Shown here: piece by piece, positions 50,750 through 59,313 of the stretch
How the letters are laid out: every line of letters begins with the position of its first letter
Position numbering within the stretch: position 1 is the first letter of the stretch
Assembly (NCBI RefSeq): GCF_009363895.1
Contig: NZ_CP045434.1
Location: 1,550,001 to 1,614,000, forward strand
DNA: 64,000 bases
Direction: 5' to 3'
Origin: Sphingomonas ginsengisoli An et al. 2013
Lineage (GTDB): Bacteria; Pseudomonadota; Alphaproteobacteria; Sphingomonadales; Sphingomonadaceae
Made by a program: the position numbers and the translations under genes
The notes under the pieces: generated by a model
The model's input: the letters and a program-made list of their open reading frames with translations, nothing else
Told to the model about the DNA's origin: nothing
The model's database searches: none

Positions 50750-51331
50750 TCAGGCGGCGCCGTCGCGCTCGCAATTGGCGACCTCGAGCAGCATCGTGCC
50801 GGTGGCGAGGAAGCTCAACGCCAGGATCCACGAGAAGCTGGCGACCAATTGCTCGGTCGGGCCGAACAGATTGTAGACGAGGCTGGCGATCGACACGCCG
50901 ACGAACAGCAGCACGGCGAGCAGGAAGTCGGTCGCAGCAGCGATTGCGGTCCATTTACGGATCGACGAGGTGCCCGCGCGCAAGGTCGCCACCAGCAGCA
51001 CCACACTGCGCAGCGCCAGCCAGATGGCGATGATGTTCACCGCCGGGACCAGCCCGCGCCATTCCCCGGTGAGGAAGAGGCCGCCGGCCCCGATCGTCAG
51101 CGCCCCGGCCGCGACTGAGGGCAGCAATGCCGCTTCGCGCTGGCTGCCGGCCGCAATCTCGATCGCGCCGGCGGCGAGCAGCAGCAGCCCGATCATCGTC
51201 CCGGCATGGCGCGGATCGCCGAGCGGGAGCGCGAAGGTGACCGCGGCGACCGCGATCACCAGCCAGCCGCTGATCAGCGTCAGCACCCCGCGCCGCCGAT
51301 CGTCGCTCTGCTCGCCCTCGCTCATCGCCAT
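50750..51331 (-). CDS. HdeD/DUF308-like membrane protein
   Basis: A 193-residue protein with about six helices (VLTLISGWLVIAVAAVTFAL; IGLLLLAAGAIEIAAGSQRE; AIAAATDFLLAVLLFVGVSI). The helix-pair layout resembles DUF308/HdeD proteins linked to acid stress in enterobacteria. It starts at ATG 51331; the frame is open much further upstream, over the neighbouring genes, which is a high-GC artefact. Convergent with the DUF423 gene. Confidence 0.75.
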   Translation of the reverse strand: MAMSEGEQSDDRRRGVLTLISGWLVIAVAAVTFALPLGDPRHAGTMIGLLLLAAGAIEIAAGSQREAALLPSVAAGALTIGAGGLFLTGEWRGLVPAVNIIAIWLALRSVVLLVATLRAGTSSIRKWTAIAAATDFLLAVLLFVGVSIASLVYNLFGPTEQLVASFSWILALSFLATGTMLLEVANCERDGAA

Positions 51332-51431
51332 GCCACCCCTTACCGCACGTTGCGGCGCGCTGCACCCCTTGCCGGTCTTTGGCCGCCAAGCTACCGCCGG
51401 GACCATTCGACCATCCGGAGGAGTGCGCGAA

Positions 51432-51731
51432 ATGACCAAGCAGGAACTGGTGCAGAAGATGCAGGAGTCGAACGCGTATCTTCCCGGCAAGACGGTCAAG
51501 CTCGACTTCGGCGACGAGGGCACGATCATGCTCGACGGCACCTCGAACACGGTTAGCGAAGACAACGGCAACGCAGACACCACCATCAAGGTCAGCTGGG
51601 CCGACTGGCAGGCGATGGCCGCCGGCCAGCTCGACGGAATGACCGCCTTCATGACCGGCAAATTGAAGGTCGAGGGCGACATGTCGAACGCGATGCAGCT
51701 GCAGGGCGTGGTCTCCAAGCTGCGCGGGTAA
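51432..51731 (+). CDS. SCP2 sterol-binding-like protein
   Basis: A 99-residue single-domain protein. NADTTIKVSWADWQAMAAGQ, then LDGMTAFMTGKLKVEGDMSN, matches the SCP2 fold, which binds lipids or acyl chains in a hydrophobic tunnel. ATG 51432 lies after CGGAGGAGTGCGCGA. The reading frame is open upstream, but this is the domain start. It lies 5 bp before the GST gene and is probably cotranscribed with it. Confidence 0.88.
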   Translation: MTKQELVQKMQESNAYLPGKTVKLDFGDEGTIMLDGTSNTVSEDNGNADTTIKVSWADWQAMAAGQLDGMTAFMTGKLKVEGDMSNAMQLQGVVSKLRG

Positions 51732-51736
51732 GCGCG

Positions 51737-52372
51737 ATGCTCACCCTCTTCTATTCGCCCGGCGCCTGCTCGCTCGTGAGCCACATCGCGCTTGAGGAGG
51801 CCGGTGCCGACTATGAGGCGCGGCGGCTTGACCTCTCCGAGGGCGAGCAGCACCGCGACGACTATCTCAAGGTCAATCCGCACGGACGGGTTCCGGCGCT
51901 GGTCGCCGACGCCGGCACGATCACCGAGAATGTCGCCATCCTGAACTGGGTCGGCGACACCTATCGGGCCGAAGGATCGGTGCCGGTGAGCGATGCCTTT
52001 GCCCGCGCGCACACCAACCAGCTGCTCGGCTGGTTCGGAAGCACCGTTCACCCGGCCTTTGCCCAGCTCTTCCGGCCCGGCCGCTTCTCGCCCGACGATG
52101 CGATCCACGCGGGCATTCAGGAAGGCGGCCGCGCCGCGCTGACCAGCCATTTCAACGAGCTCGACGACCTGTGCGGCGCGGGCTGGCTGGCGGGCGACGG
52201 ATTCACCGCCGCCGACAGCTATGCAGCGGTGTTCTACCGCTGGGCGAGGCGGGCCAAGTTCGACATGAGCGTCTATCCGCGCTGGTCTGCGCTGGTCGGC
52301 CGGGTGGTCGAGCGGGCCGCGGTCGGGCGCGCATTGCAACAGGAAGGGCTGACGCCCGCCGAATTCGAGTAA
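51737..52372 (+). CDS. Glutathione S-transferase
   Basis: A 211-residue cytosolic GST. The thioredoxin-like N-terminal domain begins TLFYSPGACSLVSHIALEEA, with the active-site region SPGACS typical of beta-class enzymes (catalytic Cys/Ser). NPHGRVPALVADAGTITENV is the glutathione-binding strand. An alpha-helical C-terminal domain follows. It lies between the SCP2-like and scoA genes on the same strand, with 14 bp to the next start. Confidence 0.92.
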   Translation: MLTLFYSPGACSLVSHIALEEAGADYEARRLDLSEGEQHRDDYLKVNPHGRVPALVADAGTITENVAILNWVGDTYRAEGSVPVSDAFARAHTNQLLGWFGSTVHPAFAQLFRPGRFSPDDAIHAGIQEGGRAALTSHFNELDDLCGAGWLAGDGFTAADSYAAVFYRWARRAKFDMSVYPRWSALVGRVVERAAVGRALQQEGLTPAEFE

Positions 52373-52386
52373 GGAGCGGCTGACCC

Positions 52387-53097
52387 TTGGCCCAGAAGAT
52401 ATTTTCCGACGCCACCGCCGCGCTCGACGGGCTGTTGCGCGACGGCATGACCATCGCCGCCGGCGGGTTCGGCCTGTGCGGCATTCCCGAGCGGCTGATC
52501 GACGCGATCCAGGCGAGCGGGGTCAAGGAGCTGACCATCGCGTCGAACAACGCGGGGATCGACAACGAAGGGCTCGGCAAGCTGCTGCGCACGCGGCAGG
52601 TGAAGAAGATGATCTCGTCCTATGTCGGCGAGAATAAGGAGTTCGAGCGGCAGTATCTGGCCGGCGAACTCGAGGTCGAATTCTGCCCGCAGGGGACGCT
52701 GGCCGAGCGGATGCGCGCCGGCGGCGCGGGCATTCCGGGCTTCTACACCAAGACCGGCGTCGGCACCCAGGTCGCCGAGGGCAAGGAAGTGAAGAGCTTC
52801 GACGGCGAGGACTATATCCTCGAGCGCGGCATTCGCGCCGACCTCGCCATCATCAAGGGCTGGAAGGCCGACGAGAGCGGCAACCTCATCTTCCGCAAGA
52901 CCGCGCGCAACTTCAACGCGCCCGCCGCCACCTGCGGCAAGGTCTGCGTCGCCGAAGTCGAGGAGATCGTGCCGGTCGGCAGCCTCGACCCCGACGCGAT
53001 CCATTTGCCGAGCATCTACGTCAACCGCCTGATCCTCGGCGCGCCGTACGACAAGAAGATCGAGTTCCGCACCGTGCGGGAAAGAGCGGCGGCGTGA
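52387..53097 (+). CDS. scoA: 3-oxoacid CoA-transferase subunit A
   Basis: A 236-residue subunit that moves CoA from succinyl-CoA to acetoacetate or similar 3-oxoacids. [20 protein letters not shown] and [20 protein letters not shown] are diagnostic of the alpha subunit of class I CoA-transferases. The start is TTG 52387 with AAGGAG upstream. Subunit B follows after an inserted small gene. The enzyme feeds ketone and short-chain acids into the TCA cycle. Confidence 0.94.
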   Translation: MAQKIFSDATAALDGLLRDGMTIAAGGFGLCGIPERLIDAIQASGVKELTIASNNAGIDNEGLGKLLRTRQVKKMISSYVGENKEFERQYLAGELEVEFCPQGTLAERMRAGGAGIPGFYTKTGVGTQVAEGKEVKSFDGEDYILERGIRADLAIIKGWKADESGNLIFRKTARNFNAPAATCGKVCVAEVEEIVPVGSLDPDAIHLPSIYVNRLILGAPYDKKIEFRTVRERAAA

Positions 53098-53429
53098 TGT
53101 TTGGGAAGACCAAGCCCAGCATTGCCGGTCAACTCGACATCTCCGATTGCGGTCCACTCTTACGAGATGCCGAGGAGTTTCTTCGTATGTGGAGAAGCAA
53201 GGAAGACGCGGTCATCTGTCTGATCGACCCGCCGAAGCTCGGTGCCGATCCGTTTCTGCTCGGAATTGCCCTTGCCGACTGCGTTCGCCACGGCGCGAAG
53301 GCTTATGCTGCCTGCGTGAACGTTTCAGAGCAGGAAGCTGAACGTCGAATTTGGTCCGGATTGGACGCTGAACGCGAGTCCCCGACGGACGCACCCGTCG
53401 ACCTTTCCCATCCAAGGAACACAAACTGA
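53097..53429 (+). CDS. DUF5076 domain-containing protein
   Basis: A 110-residue protein between the two CoA-transferase subunits. [20 protein letters not shown] and [20 protein letters not shown] are the recognised features of the DUF5076 family. It starts at ATG 53097, overlapping the scoA stop by 1 bp, and its stop overlaps the scoB start by 1 bp, so it is coupled to both. No known activity. It may aid assembly or regulate the complex. Confidence 0.85.
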   Translation: MFGKTKPSIAGQLDISDCGPLLRDAEEFLRMWRSKEDAVICLIDPPKLGADPFLLGIALADCVRHGAKAYAACVNVSEQEAERRIWSGLDAERESPTDAPVDLSHPRNTN

Positions 53430-54064
53430 TGCCCTGGACCCGCGACGAAATGGCGGCGCGCGCCGCCAAGGAGCTCGAGGACGGCTTCTACGTCAACCTC
53501 GGCATCGGGATTCCGACGCTGGTCGCCAACCACGTCCCCGCGGGCATGGAAGTGACGCTGCAGTCGGAGAACGGGATGCTCGGCATCGGGCCGTTTCCGT
53601 TCGATGACGAGGTCGATCCCGACCTCATCAATGCCGGCAAGCAGACCGTCAGCCAGCTCGACAAGACGAGCTATTTCTCCAGCGCCGACAGCTTCGCGAT
53701 GATTCGCGGCGGGCATATCGATCTCGCCGTGCTCGGCGGGATGGAGGTCAGCCAGGCGGGCGATCTCGCCAACTGGATGGTGCCGGGCAAGATGATCAAG
53801 GGCATGGGCGGGGCGATGGACCTCGTCGCTGGGGTCAAGAAGATCATCGTGGTGATGGAGCATGTTTCCAAGGACGGCAGCCCGAAGTTCATCCCCGACT
53901 GCACCTTGCCGCTGACCGGCAAGAATGTCGTCGACATGATCATCACCGATCTGGCGGTGTTCGCGCGGCCCAACCATCACAGCCCGTTCCGGCTGCTCGA
54001 GACCGCGCCGGACGTGAGCGCGGACGAGGTCAAGGCCAAGACGACGGCTCACTTCGAGGATTGA
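53429..54064 (+). CDS. scoB: 3-oxoacid CoA-transferase subunit B
   Basis: A 211-residue beta subunit. The catalytic Glu is in [20 protein letters not shown]. Glycine-rich loops [15 protein letters not shown] and [18 protein letters not shown] complete the fold. It joins scoA to form the heterodimer. ATG 53429 overlaps the DUF5076 stop in TGATG. A GST gene follows 10 bp downstream, so the whole run from SCP2-like to this GST is probably one transcript. Confidence 0.94.
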   Translation: MPWTRDEMAARAAKELEDGFYVNLGIGIPTLVANHVPAGMEVTLQSENGMLGIGPFPFDDEVDPDLINAGKQTVSQLDKTSYFSSADSFAMIRGGHIDLAVLGGMEVSQAGDLANWMVPGKMIKGMGGAMDLVAGVKKIIVVMEHVSKDGSPKFIPDCTLPLTGKNVVDMIITDLAVFARPNHHSPFRLLETAPDVSADEVKAKTTAHFED

Positions 54065-54074
54065 AGGACGCGCG

Positions 54075-54758
54075 ATGAAGCTGATCGTCGCCAACAAGAA
54101 TTATTCGAGCTGGTCGCTGCGCCCGTGGGTGCTGATGACCACGCTCGGCATTCCGTTCGAAGAGGAGCTGGTCCAGTTCGCCGGGCTCGACAACCGGGCG
54201 GCGTTCCGGGCGTTCAGCCCAGGCGGGACGGTGCCGTGCCTGATCGACGGCGCGCACACCGTGTGGGGCAGTCTGGCGATTGTGCTTCATCTCGCCGACC
54301 GGCACGAGGCGGTGTGGCCGCGCGAAATGGCGGCGCGGGTGTGGGCGCAGAGCGTCACCTGCGAGATGCACAGCGGGTTTGCGGCGCTGCGGAACGACTG
54401 CACGATGAACGTCGGGGTGCGGGTCAAGCCGCGGCCCGCGAGCGCGGCGCTGGCGCGCGACGTCGAGCGGATCGCCGAGATCTTCGAGGATGGGCTGGCG
54501 CGGTTTGGCGGGCCCTATCTGGCTGGCGGGCATTTTACCGCCGCCGATGCCTTCTTCGCCCCGGTCGTGTTCCGCATCCGCACCTACGGGCTCGAGATGG
54601 GGCCGCTCGGAAGCGCGTGGGTCGAGCAGATGCTGGCGGAGCCGGCGATGCGCGCGTGGGAGGAAGCGGCACTGGCCGAGCCCTATCGCGAGGCCGGGCA
54701 CGAGGCGGAGCTGGCCGAAGCCGGGGTGGTGACCGCGGATTACCGAGCCGGGGCTTAG
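54075..54758 (+). CDS. Glutathione S-transferase
   Basis: A 227-residue GST. The N-terminal LIVANKNYSSWSLRPWVLMT and VPCLIDGAHTVWGSLAIVLH place it in a subgroup with SxxLRPW in the active-site helix. The C-terminal helical domain contains GGPYLAGGHFTAADAFFAPV. It is unlike the GST at 51737, so the two are not recent duplicates. It ends just before a REP-like repeat. Confidence 0.9.
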   Translation: MKLIVANKNYSSWSLRPWVLMTTLGIPFEEELVQFAGLDNRAAFRAFSPGGTVPCLIDGAHTVWGSLAIVLHLADRHEAVWPREMAARVWAQSVTCEMHSGFAALRNDCTMNVGVRVKPRPASAALARDVERIAEIFEDGLARFGGPYLAGGHFTAADAFFAPVVFRIRTYGLEMGPLGSAWVEQMLAEPAMRAWEEAALAEPYREAGHEAELAEAGVVTADYRAGA

Positions 54759-54760
54759 TT

Positions 54761-54851
54761 CGTCATTGCGAGGAGCGCAGCGACGCGGCAATCCACTCTT
54801 TCTTCTCCGGGCTCAAGTGAACTGGATTGCTTCGCTTCGCTCGCAATGACG
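54761..54851. repeat. REP-like palindrome, CGTCATTGCGAG family
   Basis: The left arm CGTCATTGCGAGGAGCGCAG (54761-54780, continuing to GCAATCCA) is mirrored by GGATTGCTTCGCTTCGCTCG (54824-54843, ending GCAATGACG). This is a well-known dispersed bacterial repeat. It fills the gap between the GST and the quinone oxidoreductase genes and can form a long stem. Confidence 0.9.
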
Positions 54852-54859
54852 AGGTGATG

Positions 54860-55855
54860 ATGCGCGCACTGCTGAGCACGGCCCCGGGCGGCCCCGACAC
54901 CCTTCGGGTCACCGACCTCCCTTCACCCACACCGGGCAAGGGCGAACTGCTGGTGCGGGTGCGCGCGGCGGCGATCAACTACCCCGACGTGCTGATCATC
55001 GAGGACAAATATCAGTTGAAGCCGCCGCGGCCGTTCGCGCCCGGCGGCGAGATCGCGGGCGAGGTGATTGGCGTCGGCGAGCAAGTCGACGACTGGCAGG
55101 TTGGCGACCGGCTGATTGCGGTGCCGGGCTATGGCGGGTTGGCCGAAGAGATCGTGATTTCGTCCCGCAGCGCCTTCCGCCTGCCGGAGGGGCGCAGCTT
55201 TACCGACGGCGCGGCGCTGCTGCTGACCTATGCGACCAGCATCCACGCGCTGTGGGACCGCGGCCGGCTCGAGGCGGGACAGACTCTGCTGGTGCTCGGC
55301 GCCGCGGGCGGGGTCGGGCTGGCGGCCGTCGAACTCGGCAAGGCGCGGGGCGCGCGCGTGATCGCCGCCGTGTCGAGCGAGGAGAAAGCGCAGGCGGCGC
55401 GCGAGGCCGGCGCGGACGAGGCAATCGTCTATCCGCGCGGACCGTTCGATCGCGACGGGCAAAAAGCGCTCGCCGAGCAGTTCAAGGCGGCGGTCGGTCC
55501 GGCCGGCGCCGACGTCATCTACGATCCCGTCGGCGGCGACTATGCCGAGCCCGCGCTGCGCAGCATCGCCTGGCAAGGCCGCTATCTGGTGGTGGGCTTC
55601 CCCGCCGGCATCCCCAAATTGCCGCTGAACCTTACCCTGCTGAAAAGCTGCGATGTCTGCGGCGTCTTCTGGGGCGCGTTCGCGATGCGCGATCCCGAAG
55701 CCAACGCCGCGCATGTCGCCGAGCTGTTTGAGTTGTGGGATGCGGGCAAGATCGCTCCCAGGGTCAGCGGCACCTTTTCGCTCGATCGCGCGGGTGAGGC
55801 GATCGCCGCGATGGCCGCGCGTCAGGTGATCGGCAAGCTGGTGGTTGAGCTCTAG
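54860..55855 (+). CDS. NADPH:quinone oxidoreductase (zinc-free MDR family)
   Basis: A 331-residue reductase of quinones or enones. The GroES-like domain contains VRVRAAAINYPDVLIIEDKY and GGEIAGEVIGVGEQVDDWQV. The Rossmann motif is VLGAAGGVGLAAVELGKARG (positions near 145-165). Zinc ligands are absent. The frame extends back into the REP-like repeat, so ATG 54860 is chosen, behind CGAGGTG. Transcription may start within the repeat. Confidence 0.9.
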   Translation: MRALLSTAPGGPDTLRVTDLPSPTPGKGELLVRVRAAAINYPDVLIIEDKYQLKPPRPFAPGGEIAGEVIGVGEQVDDWQVGDRLIAVPGYGGLAEEIVISSRSAFRLPEGRSFTDGAALLLTYATSIHALWDRGRLEAGQTLLVLGAAGGVGLAAVELGKARGARVIAAVSSEEKAQAAREAGADEAIVYPRGPFDRDGQKALAEQFKAAVGPAGADVIYDPVGGDYAEPALRSIAWQGRYLVVGFPAGIPKLPLNLTLLKSCDVCGVFWGAFAMRDPEANAAHVAELFELWDAGKIAPRVSGTFSLDRAGEAIAAMAARQVIGKLVVEL

Positions 55856-55928
55856 CCCGCTTGAGTTGAGTTGGGGGGCCTCCGCCCCTATCTGCGACCC
55901 GATCAACCTTCACGGGGAATGCCCTTCC

Positions 55929-56252
55929 ATGACCACCTTCGACGACCGCGAGCGCGCCTTCGAGGCCAAGTTCGCGCATGACGAGGAAATGAAGTTTCGC
56001 CTCGTCGCGCGGCGCAACCGCCTGCTCGGGCAGTGGGCGGCGGGGCTGATGGGCCTGTCCGAGGTCGAGGCCGACGCCTATGCCAAGGACGTGGTCCGTG
56101 CCGAATTCGAGGAAGCGGGCGACGAGGACGTCATCCGCAAGGTGCTCGGCGATCTCACCAGCGCCGGGGTCGAGAGCGACGAAGCGACTATCCGCGAGCA
56201 GCTCGGCCACAAGGCCGACGAAGCCCGCCGCCAGCTGATGGCGGGGAACTAG
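55929..56252 (+). CDS. DUF1476 protein, F1Fo-ATPase inhibitor zeta subunit
   Basis: A 107-residue alphaproteobacterial protein. FDDRERAFEAKFAHDEEMKF at the N-terminus is the inhibitory segment, followed by a four-helix bundle (LLGQWAAGLMGLSEVEADAY). In Paracoccus the homologue (zeta) blocks ATP hydrolysis by the F1 motor. It is monocistronic or leads the bolA-grxD run. ATG 55929 is the conserved start; the upstream frame is not coding. Confidence 0.93.
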   Translation: MTTFDDRERAFEAKFAHDEEMKFRLVARRNRLLGQWAAGLMGLSEVEADAYAKDVVRAEFEEAGDEDVIRKVLGDLTSAGVESDEATIREQLGHKADEARRQLMAGN

Positions 56253-56263
56253 CCGCCGTGCCG

Positions 56264-56509
56264 ATGGCGGCCGACGACATCGCCGGACTGATCCGCGCCG
56301 CGCTACCGGACGCCGAGGTGACAATCCGCGACCTCGCCGGCGACGGCGATCATTATGCGGCGCGGGTGGTCAGCGCCGCCTTCGCCGGAATGCCGCGCGT
56401 CCGCCAGCACCAGCTGGTCTATCGCGCGCTCGGGGGGCGAATGGGGGAAGAGCTTCACGCATTGCAGCTCGAAACCGCAGTGCCTTCGACGGAGAACATC
56501 AATGACTGA
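56264..56509 (+). CDS. BolA family protein
   Basis: An 81-residue protein of the BolA fold. [20 protein letters not shown] and [20 protein letters not shown] show the conserved His and helix-turn-helix-like segment. BolA proteins bind a [2Fe-2S] cluster jointly with a CGFS glutaredoxin. grxD follows and overlaps its stop by 8 bp. ATG 56264 is preferred; a GTG at 56258 is an alternative. Confidence 0.93.
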   Translation: MAADDIAGLIRAALPDAEVTIRDLAGDGDHYAARVVSAAFAGMPRVRQHQLVYRALGGRMGEELHALQLETAVPSTENIND

Positions 56510-56819
56510 CGCGTCCACCAAGATCGACGAACTGGTGAAGGCCAGCCCGGTCGTCCTGTTCATGAAGGGCACTCAATTCTTCCCGCAATGCGGCTTTTCG
56601 AGCCGGGCGGTGGCGATTCTCGACCGGCTCGGTGCCGATTATCAGACCGTCGACGTCCTCCAGGATCCCGAGGTCCGCCAGGGCATCAAGGCCTATTCCG
56701 ATTGGCCGACCATCCCCCAGCTCTACGTCAACGGCGAGTTCGTCGGCGGGTCCGACATCATGATGGAAATGTACGAGAGCGGCGAGCTGAAGCAGCTGCT
56801 CGGCACCCCGGCGGCCTAG
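56502..56819 (+). CDS. grxD: Monothiol glutaredoxin, Grx4/CGFS type
   Basis: A 105-residue iron-sulfur carrier. The active site is CGFS in [17 protein letters not shown], with VVLFMKGTQ upstream and the [17 protein letters not shown] strand downstream. It transfers [2Fe-2S] clusters and pairs with BolA, encoded immediately before it. ATG 56502 starts 8 bp inside the bolA coding end, implying translational coupling. Confidence 0.96.
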   Translation: MTDASTKIDELVKASPVVLFMKGTQFFPQCGFSSRAVAILDRLGADYQTVDVLQDPEVRQGIKAYSDWPTIPQLYVNGEFVGGSDIMMEMYESGELKQLLGTPAA

Positions 56820-56852
56820 CTGCGTTAGGGCGTAGCGTTCCGCAAAACGAAG

Positions 56853-56936
56853 AAGGGACGGCGACCCGGGACCAGAGAACCGGAGTGCCGTCCCTTCCGA
56901 TTGGCGTGGAACCAATGTGGACAGCTACCTAGTAGC
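56853..56936. ncRNA. Cluster of three hairpins, possible structured RNA
   Basis: AAGGGACGGC (56853-56862) pairs with GCCGTCCCTT (56887-56896); ATTGG (56900-56904) pairs with CCAAT (56912-56916); GCTAC (56924-56928) pairs with GTAGC (56932-56936). All arms are perfect. The 224-bp gap between grxD and the glycosyltransferase has no gene. It may be a small RNA, a leader, or a terminator for grxD, though no T-run follows the first stem. Confidence 0.4.
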
Positions 56937-57043
56937 AGGCTGCGTGCCAAACTCGTGAGAGTGGCGAAAAACAGGGGATTATTCATGCGGCTGTCGCCAG
57001 CACGCTCGACCGATTGTCAGAATTTCCGACAGGTTTGGGAGCG

Positions 57044-58291
57044 ATGAGCCCAGCCGCGGCCGCTCCCCCGCGCCTGCTGTGCGACCTGACCCAGAGTTGG
57101 TCGGCGGTCGGCGGCGGTGTCGGCACCTATCTTCGCGCCAAGCGCGCCCATATCCTCGCCGAAACACCGCACCGGCATTTGATGATCCTGCCGGGCGACC
57201 ATGACGGGATTGAGGAGAACGACGGCGGCCGCGCGATCACCGTGTGGATCAAGTCCCCGCACGTGCCGTTCAGCCCCAATTATCGGCTGCTGCTGCGCAA
57301 TGGCGCGGTTCGCGCGGCGCTCGAGCGGTTTCAACCGGACGTGATCGAATGCCAGGACGCCTATAACCTGCCGTGGGTCGCGCTGGGCCATCGTCGCCGT
57401 TTCCCCGACACCGCCGTTGTCGCCGGCTACATGACCGATTTTCCGACCGTCTATGCCGAGCGACCGCTGTCCAAGGTGTTCGGCCAACGGGTCGGCCGGG
57501 CGGCTGGCTCGCTCTGCTACAGCTATTGCGGCAAGCTCTATCGCCAGTTCGACGCGGTCTATGCGCTGTCCGACGCGGGCGGTGGCACCCGCTTGCGCGC
57601 GCTCGGGGTCGACCCGGTGCACATCCTGCCACTCGGGGTCGCGCTTGACGATTTCGGGCCCGACCGCCGCGATCCGGCGCTGCGCGCAGAATTTGGGTTA
57701 AGGAACGACCAGCCGCTGCTAATCTACGTTGGCAGGATGGACGTCGAGAAACGCCCCGACGTGGTGGTCGAGGCGTTCCGCCAGCTAGCGCGGGAGCTCG
57801 ACGCGCGACTGGTGCTGCTCGGCCAGGGTCCGATGCTCGAGCAGATCGCCAAGCACGACGACCCGCGCATCATCATGCCGGGGTTCGTCACCGACCGGAC
57901 CGCGCTCGCCCGCTGGCTGGCATCAAGCGACATTTACGTGTCGGCGATGGCCAACGAGACCTTCGGTGTTTCGGTGATTGAGGCCCAGGCGTCGGGTCTG
58001 CCGGTAGTCGGCGTCAACGGCGGCGCGATGCCCGAGCGGGTGCGACCGGGGATGGGGCTATTGGGGCCGGTCGGCGATGCCGGGGCGATGGCGGCCAACA
58101 TCGTCGAGGTGTGGCAGTCGGACCGAATCCAAATGGGGCGGATGGCGCGGGACTATGTCGCCGGCGAGTTCACCTGGCGGCACAGCATGGACGTCTTGTT
58201 CGGAGAGGTTATTCCCGCGGCGCAGAATCGGCGTCGGCTGGCAGGGCGCGAAACCGTGCCGCAACTCGGTGCATCGGCGGTGCGCATCTGA
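57044..58291 (+). CDS. Glycosyltransferase family 4-like protein
   Basis: A 415-residue GT-B enzyme. The donor-binding C-terminal domain shows LLIYVGRMDVEKRPDVVVEA and GFVTDRTALARWLASSDIYV, then ETFGVSVIEAQASGLPVVGV with the catalytic EA-x-E-like region. The N-terminal GGGVGTYLRAKRAHI motif is typical of GT4. It would transfer a sugar to a lipid, polysaccharide or small molecule. ATG 57044 follows TTTGGGAGCG. Seems monocistronic. Confidence 0.92.
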   Translation: MSPAAAAPPRLLCDLTQSWSAVGGGVGTYLRAKRAHILAETPHRHLMILPGDHDGIEENDGGRAITVWIKSPHVPFSPNYRLLLRNGAVRAALERFQPDVIECQDAYNLPWVALGHRRRFPDTAVVAGYMTDFPTVYAERPLSKVFGQRVGRAAGSLCYSYCGKLYRQFDAVYALSDAGGGTRLRALGVDPVHILPLGVALDDFGPDRRDPALRAEFGLRNDQPLLIYVGRMDVEKRPDVVVEAFRQLARELDARLVLLGQGPMLEQIAKHDDPRIIMPGFVTDRTALARWLASSDIYVSAMANETFGVSVIEAQASGLPVVGVNGGAMPERVRPGMGLLGPVGDAGAMAANIVEVWQSDRIQMGRMARDYVAGEFTWRHSMDVLFGEVIPAAQNRRRLAGRETVPQLGASAVRI

Positions 58292-58392
58292 TCTGCTCAG
58301 CGGCGGTATTGCTGAAGTAAGGATTGCCGTTCGTCGGCCCACATCGGGAGTTCGACCATAATCCTACTGATTGCCGCCGCTGCTGCCCAGGC

Positions 58393-59313
58393 ATGGACGC
58401 CGCCGGCGCCGCACTGAGCGCCACCCTTCCGCCGACGCGCCAAGCTGCTAAGCCCGCCGGCGTGGACGCGCCCTATGGACAGCTGATCGAGGTCGAGCCG
58501 GGCGTGGCGCGGGTGCTCGCGCCCAACCCTTCCCCATACACCTTCACCGGGACGCAAGTGCATCTAGTCGGTCGCAGCGAATTGGCGGTGATCGACCCCG
58601 GCCCGGCCGACCCCGCGCATCTCGACGCGCTGGTGGCGGCGATCGGCGGACGTCCGGTCGCGGCAATCCTCGTCACTCACACCCACAAGGACCATTCGCC
58701 TGGTGCCGGGCCGCTTGCGGAGTTGACGGGCGCGCCGGTGATCGGCTGTGCGCCACTGGTGGTCGATGGCGAGCAGGAAGCCGGTTTCGACCGGGACTAT
58801 GCGCCCGACCGAGTGCCCGCCGACGGCGAGAGCGTGATGGTCGACCGGCGTACACTGACTGCCATCCACACCCCCGGGCACACCAGCAATCACCTCTGCT
58901 TCGCCGACGAGGCCGCGGGCATCTTGTTCAGTGGCGACCATGTGATGGGCTGGTCGACCAGCGTCGTCATTCCGCCCGACGGCGACATGGCGGCCTATGT
59001 CGCCAGCCTGATCCGCTTGCGCGAACGGCCGCACGACCGCGTCTATTATCCGGCCCACGGCGAGCCGGTCGCCGATCCGCAGCGGCTGGTGCGCGGGATG
59101 ATCAACCACCGGCTCCAGCGCGAGCGGCAATTGCTGCGATTGCTCGGCGAGGATGGGGCGACGTCGCTCCCGGCGCTAACCGCCCGCGCCTACCCCGGCC
59201 TCGACCCGCGGCTGATCCCGGCGGCCGAAGCGACCGCGCTCGCCCACCTCATCGCGCTGGAACAACAAGGCAAGGTCGTCCGCTCAGGAAACCGATGGCA
59301 GACGAACGCGTGA
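58393..59313 (+). CDS. Metallo-beta-lactamase-fold hydrolase
   Basis: A 306-residue hydrolase. The metal site is THTHKDHSPGAGPLAEL (HxHxDH), with further ligands in IHTPGHTSNHLCF, FSGDHVMGWSTSV and YYPAHGEPV. The extended C-terminal helix-turn-helix-like segment (ARAYPGLDPRLIPAAEATAL) is as in LACTB2-type enzymes. LACTB2-like proteins are endoribonucleases, so an RNA substrate is possible. The frame extends upstream to 58324; ATG 58393 gives the usual length. It overlaps the next gene by 19 bp. Confidence 0.9.
   Translation: MDAAGAALSATLPPTRQAAKPAGVDAPYGQLIEVEPGVARVLAPNPSPYTFTGTQVHLVGRSELAVIDPGPADPAHLDALVAAIGGRPVAAILVTHTHKDHSPGAGPLAELTGAPVIGCAPLVVDGEQEAGFDRDYAPDRVPADGESVMVDRRTLTAIHTPGHTSNHLCFADEAAGILFSGDHVMGWSTSVVIPPDGDMAAYVASLIRLRERPHDRVYYPAHGEPVADPQRLVRGMINHRLQRERQLLRLLGEDGATSLPALTARAYPGLDPRLIPAAEATALAHLIALEQQGKVVRSGNRWQTNA

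Noticed and set aside
54827..54859. N-terminal extension of the quinone oxidoreductase from 54827
   Set aside because: The extra residues come from the REP-like repeat, and the conserved start is MRALLST.
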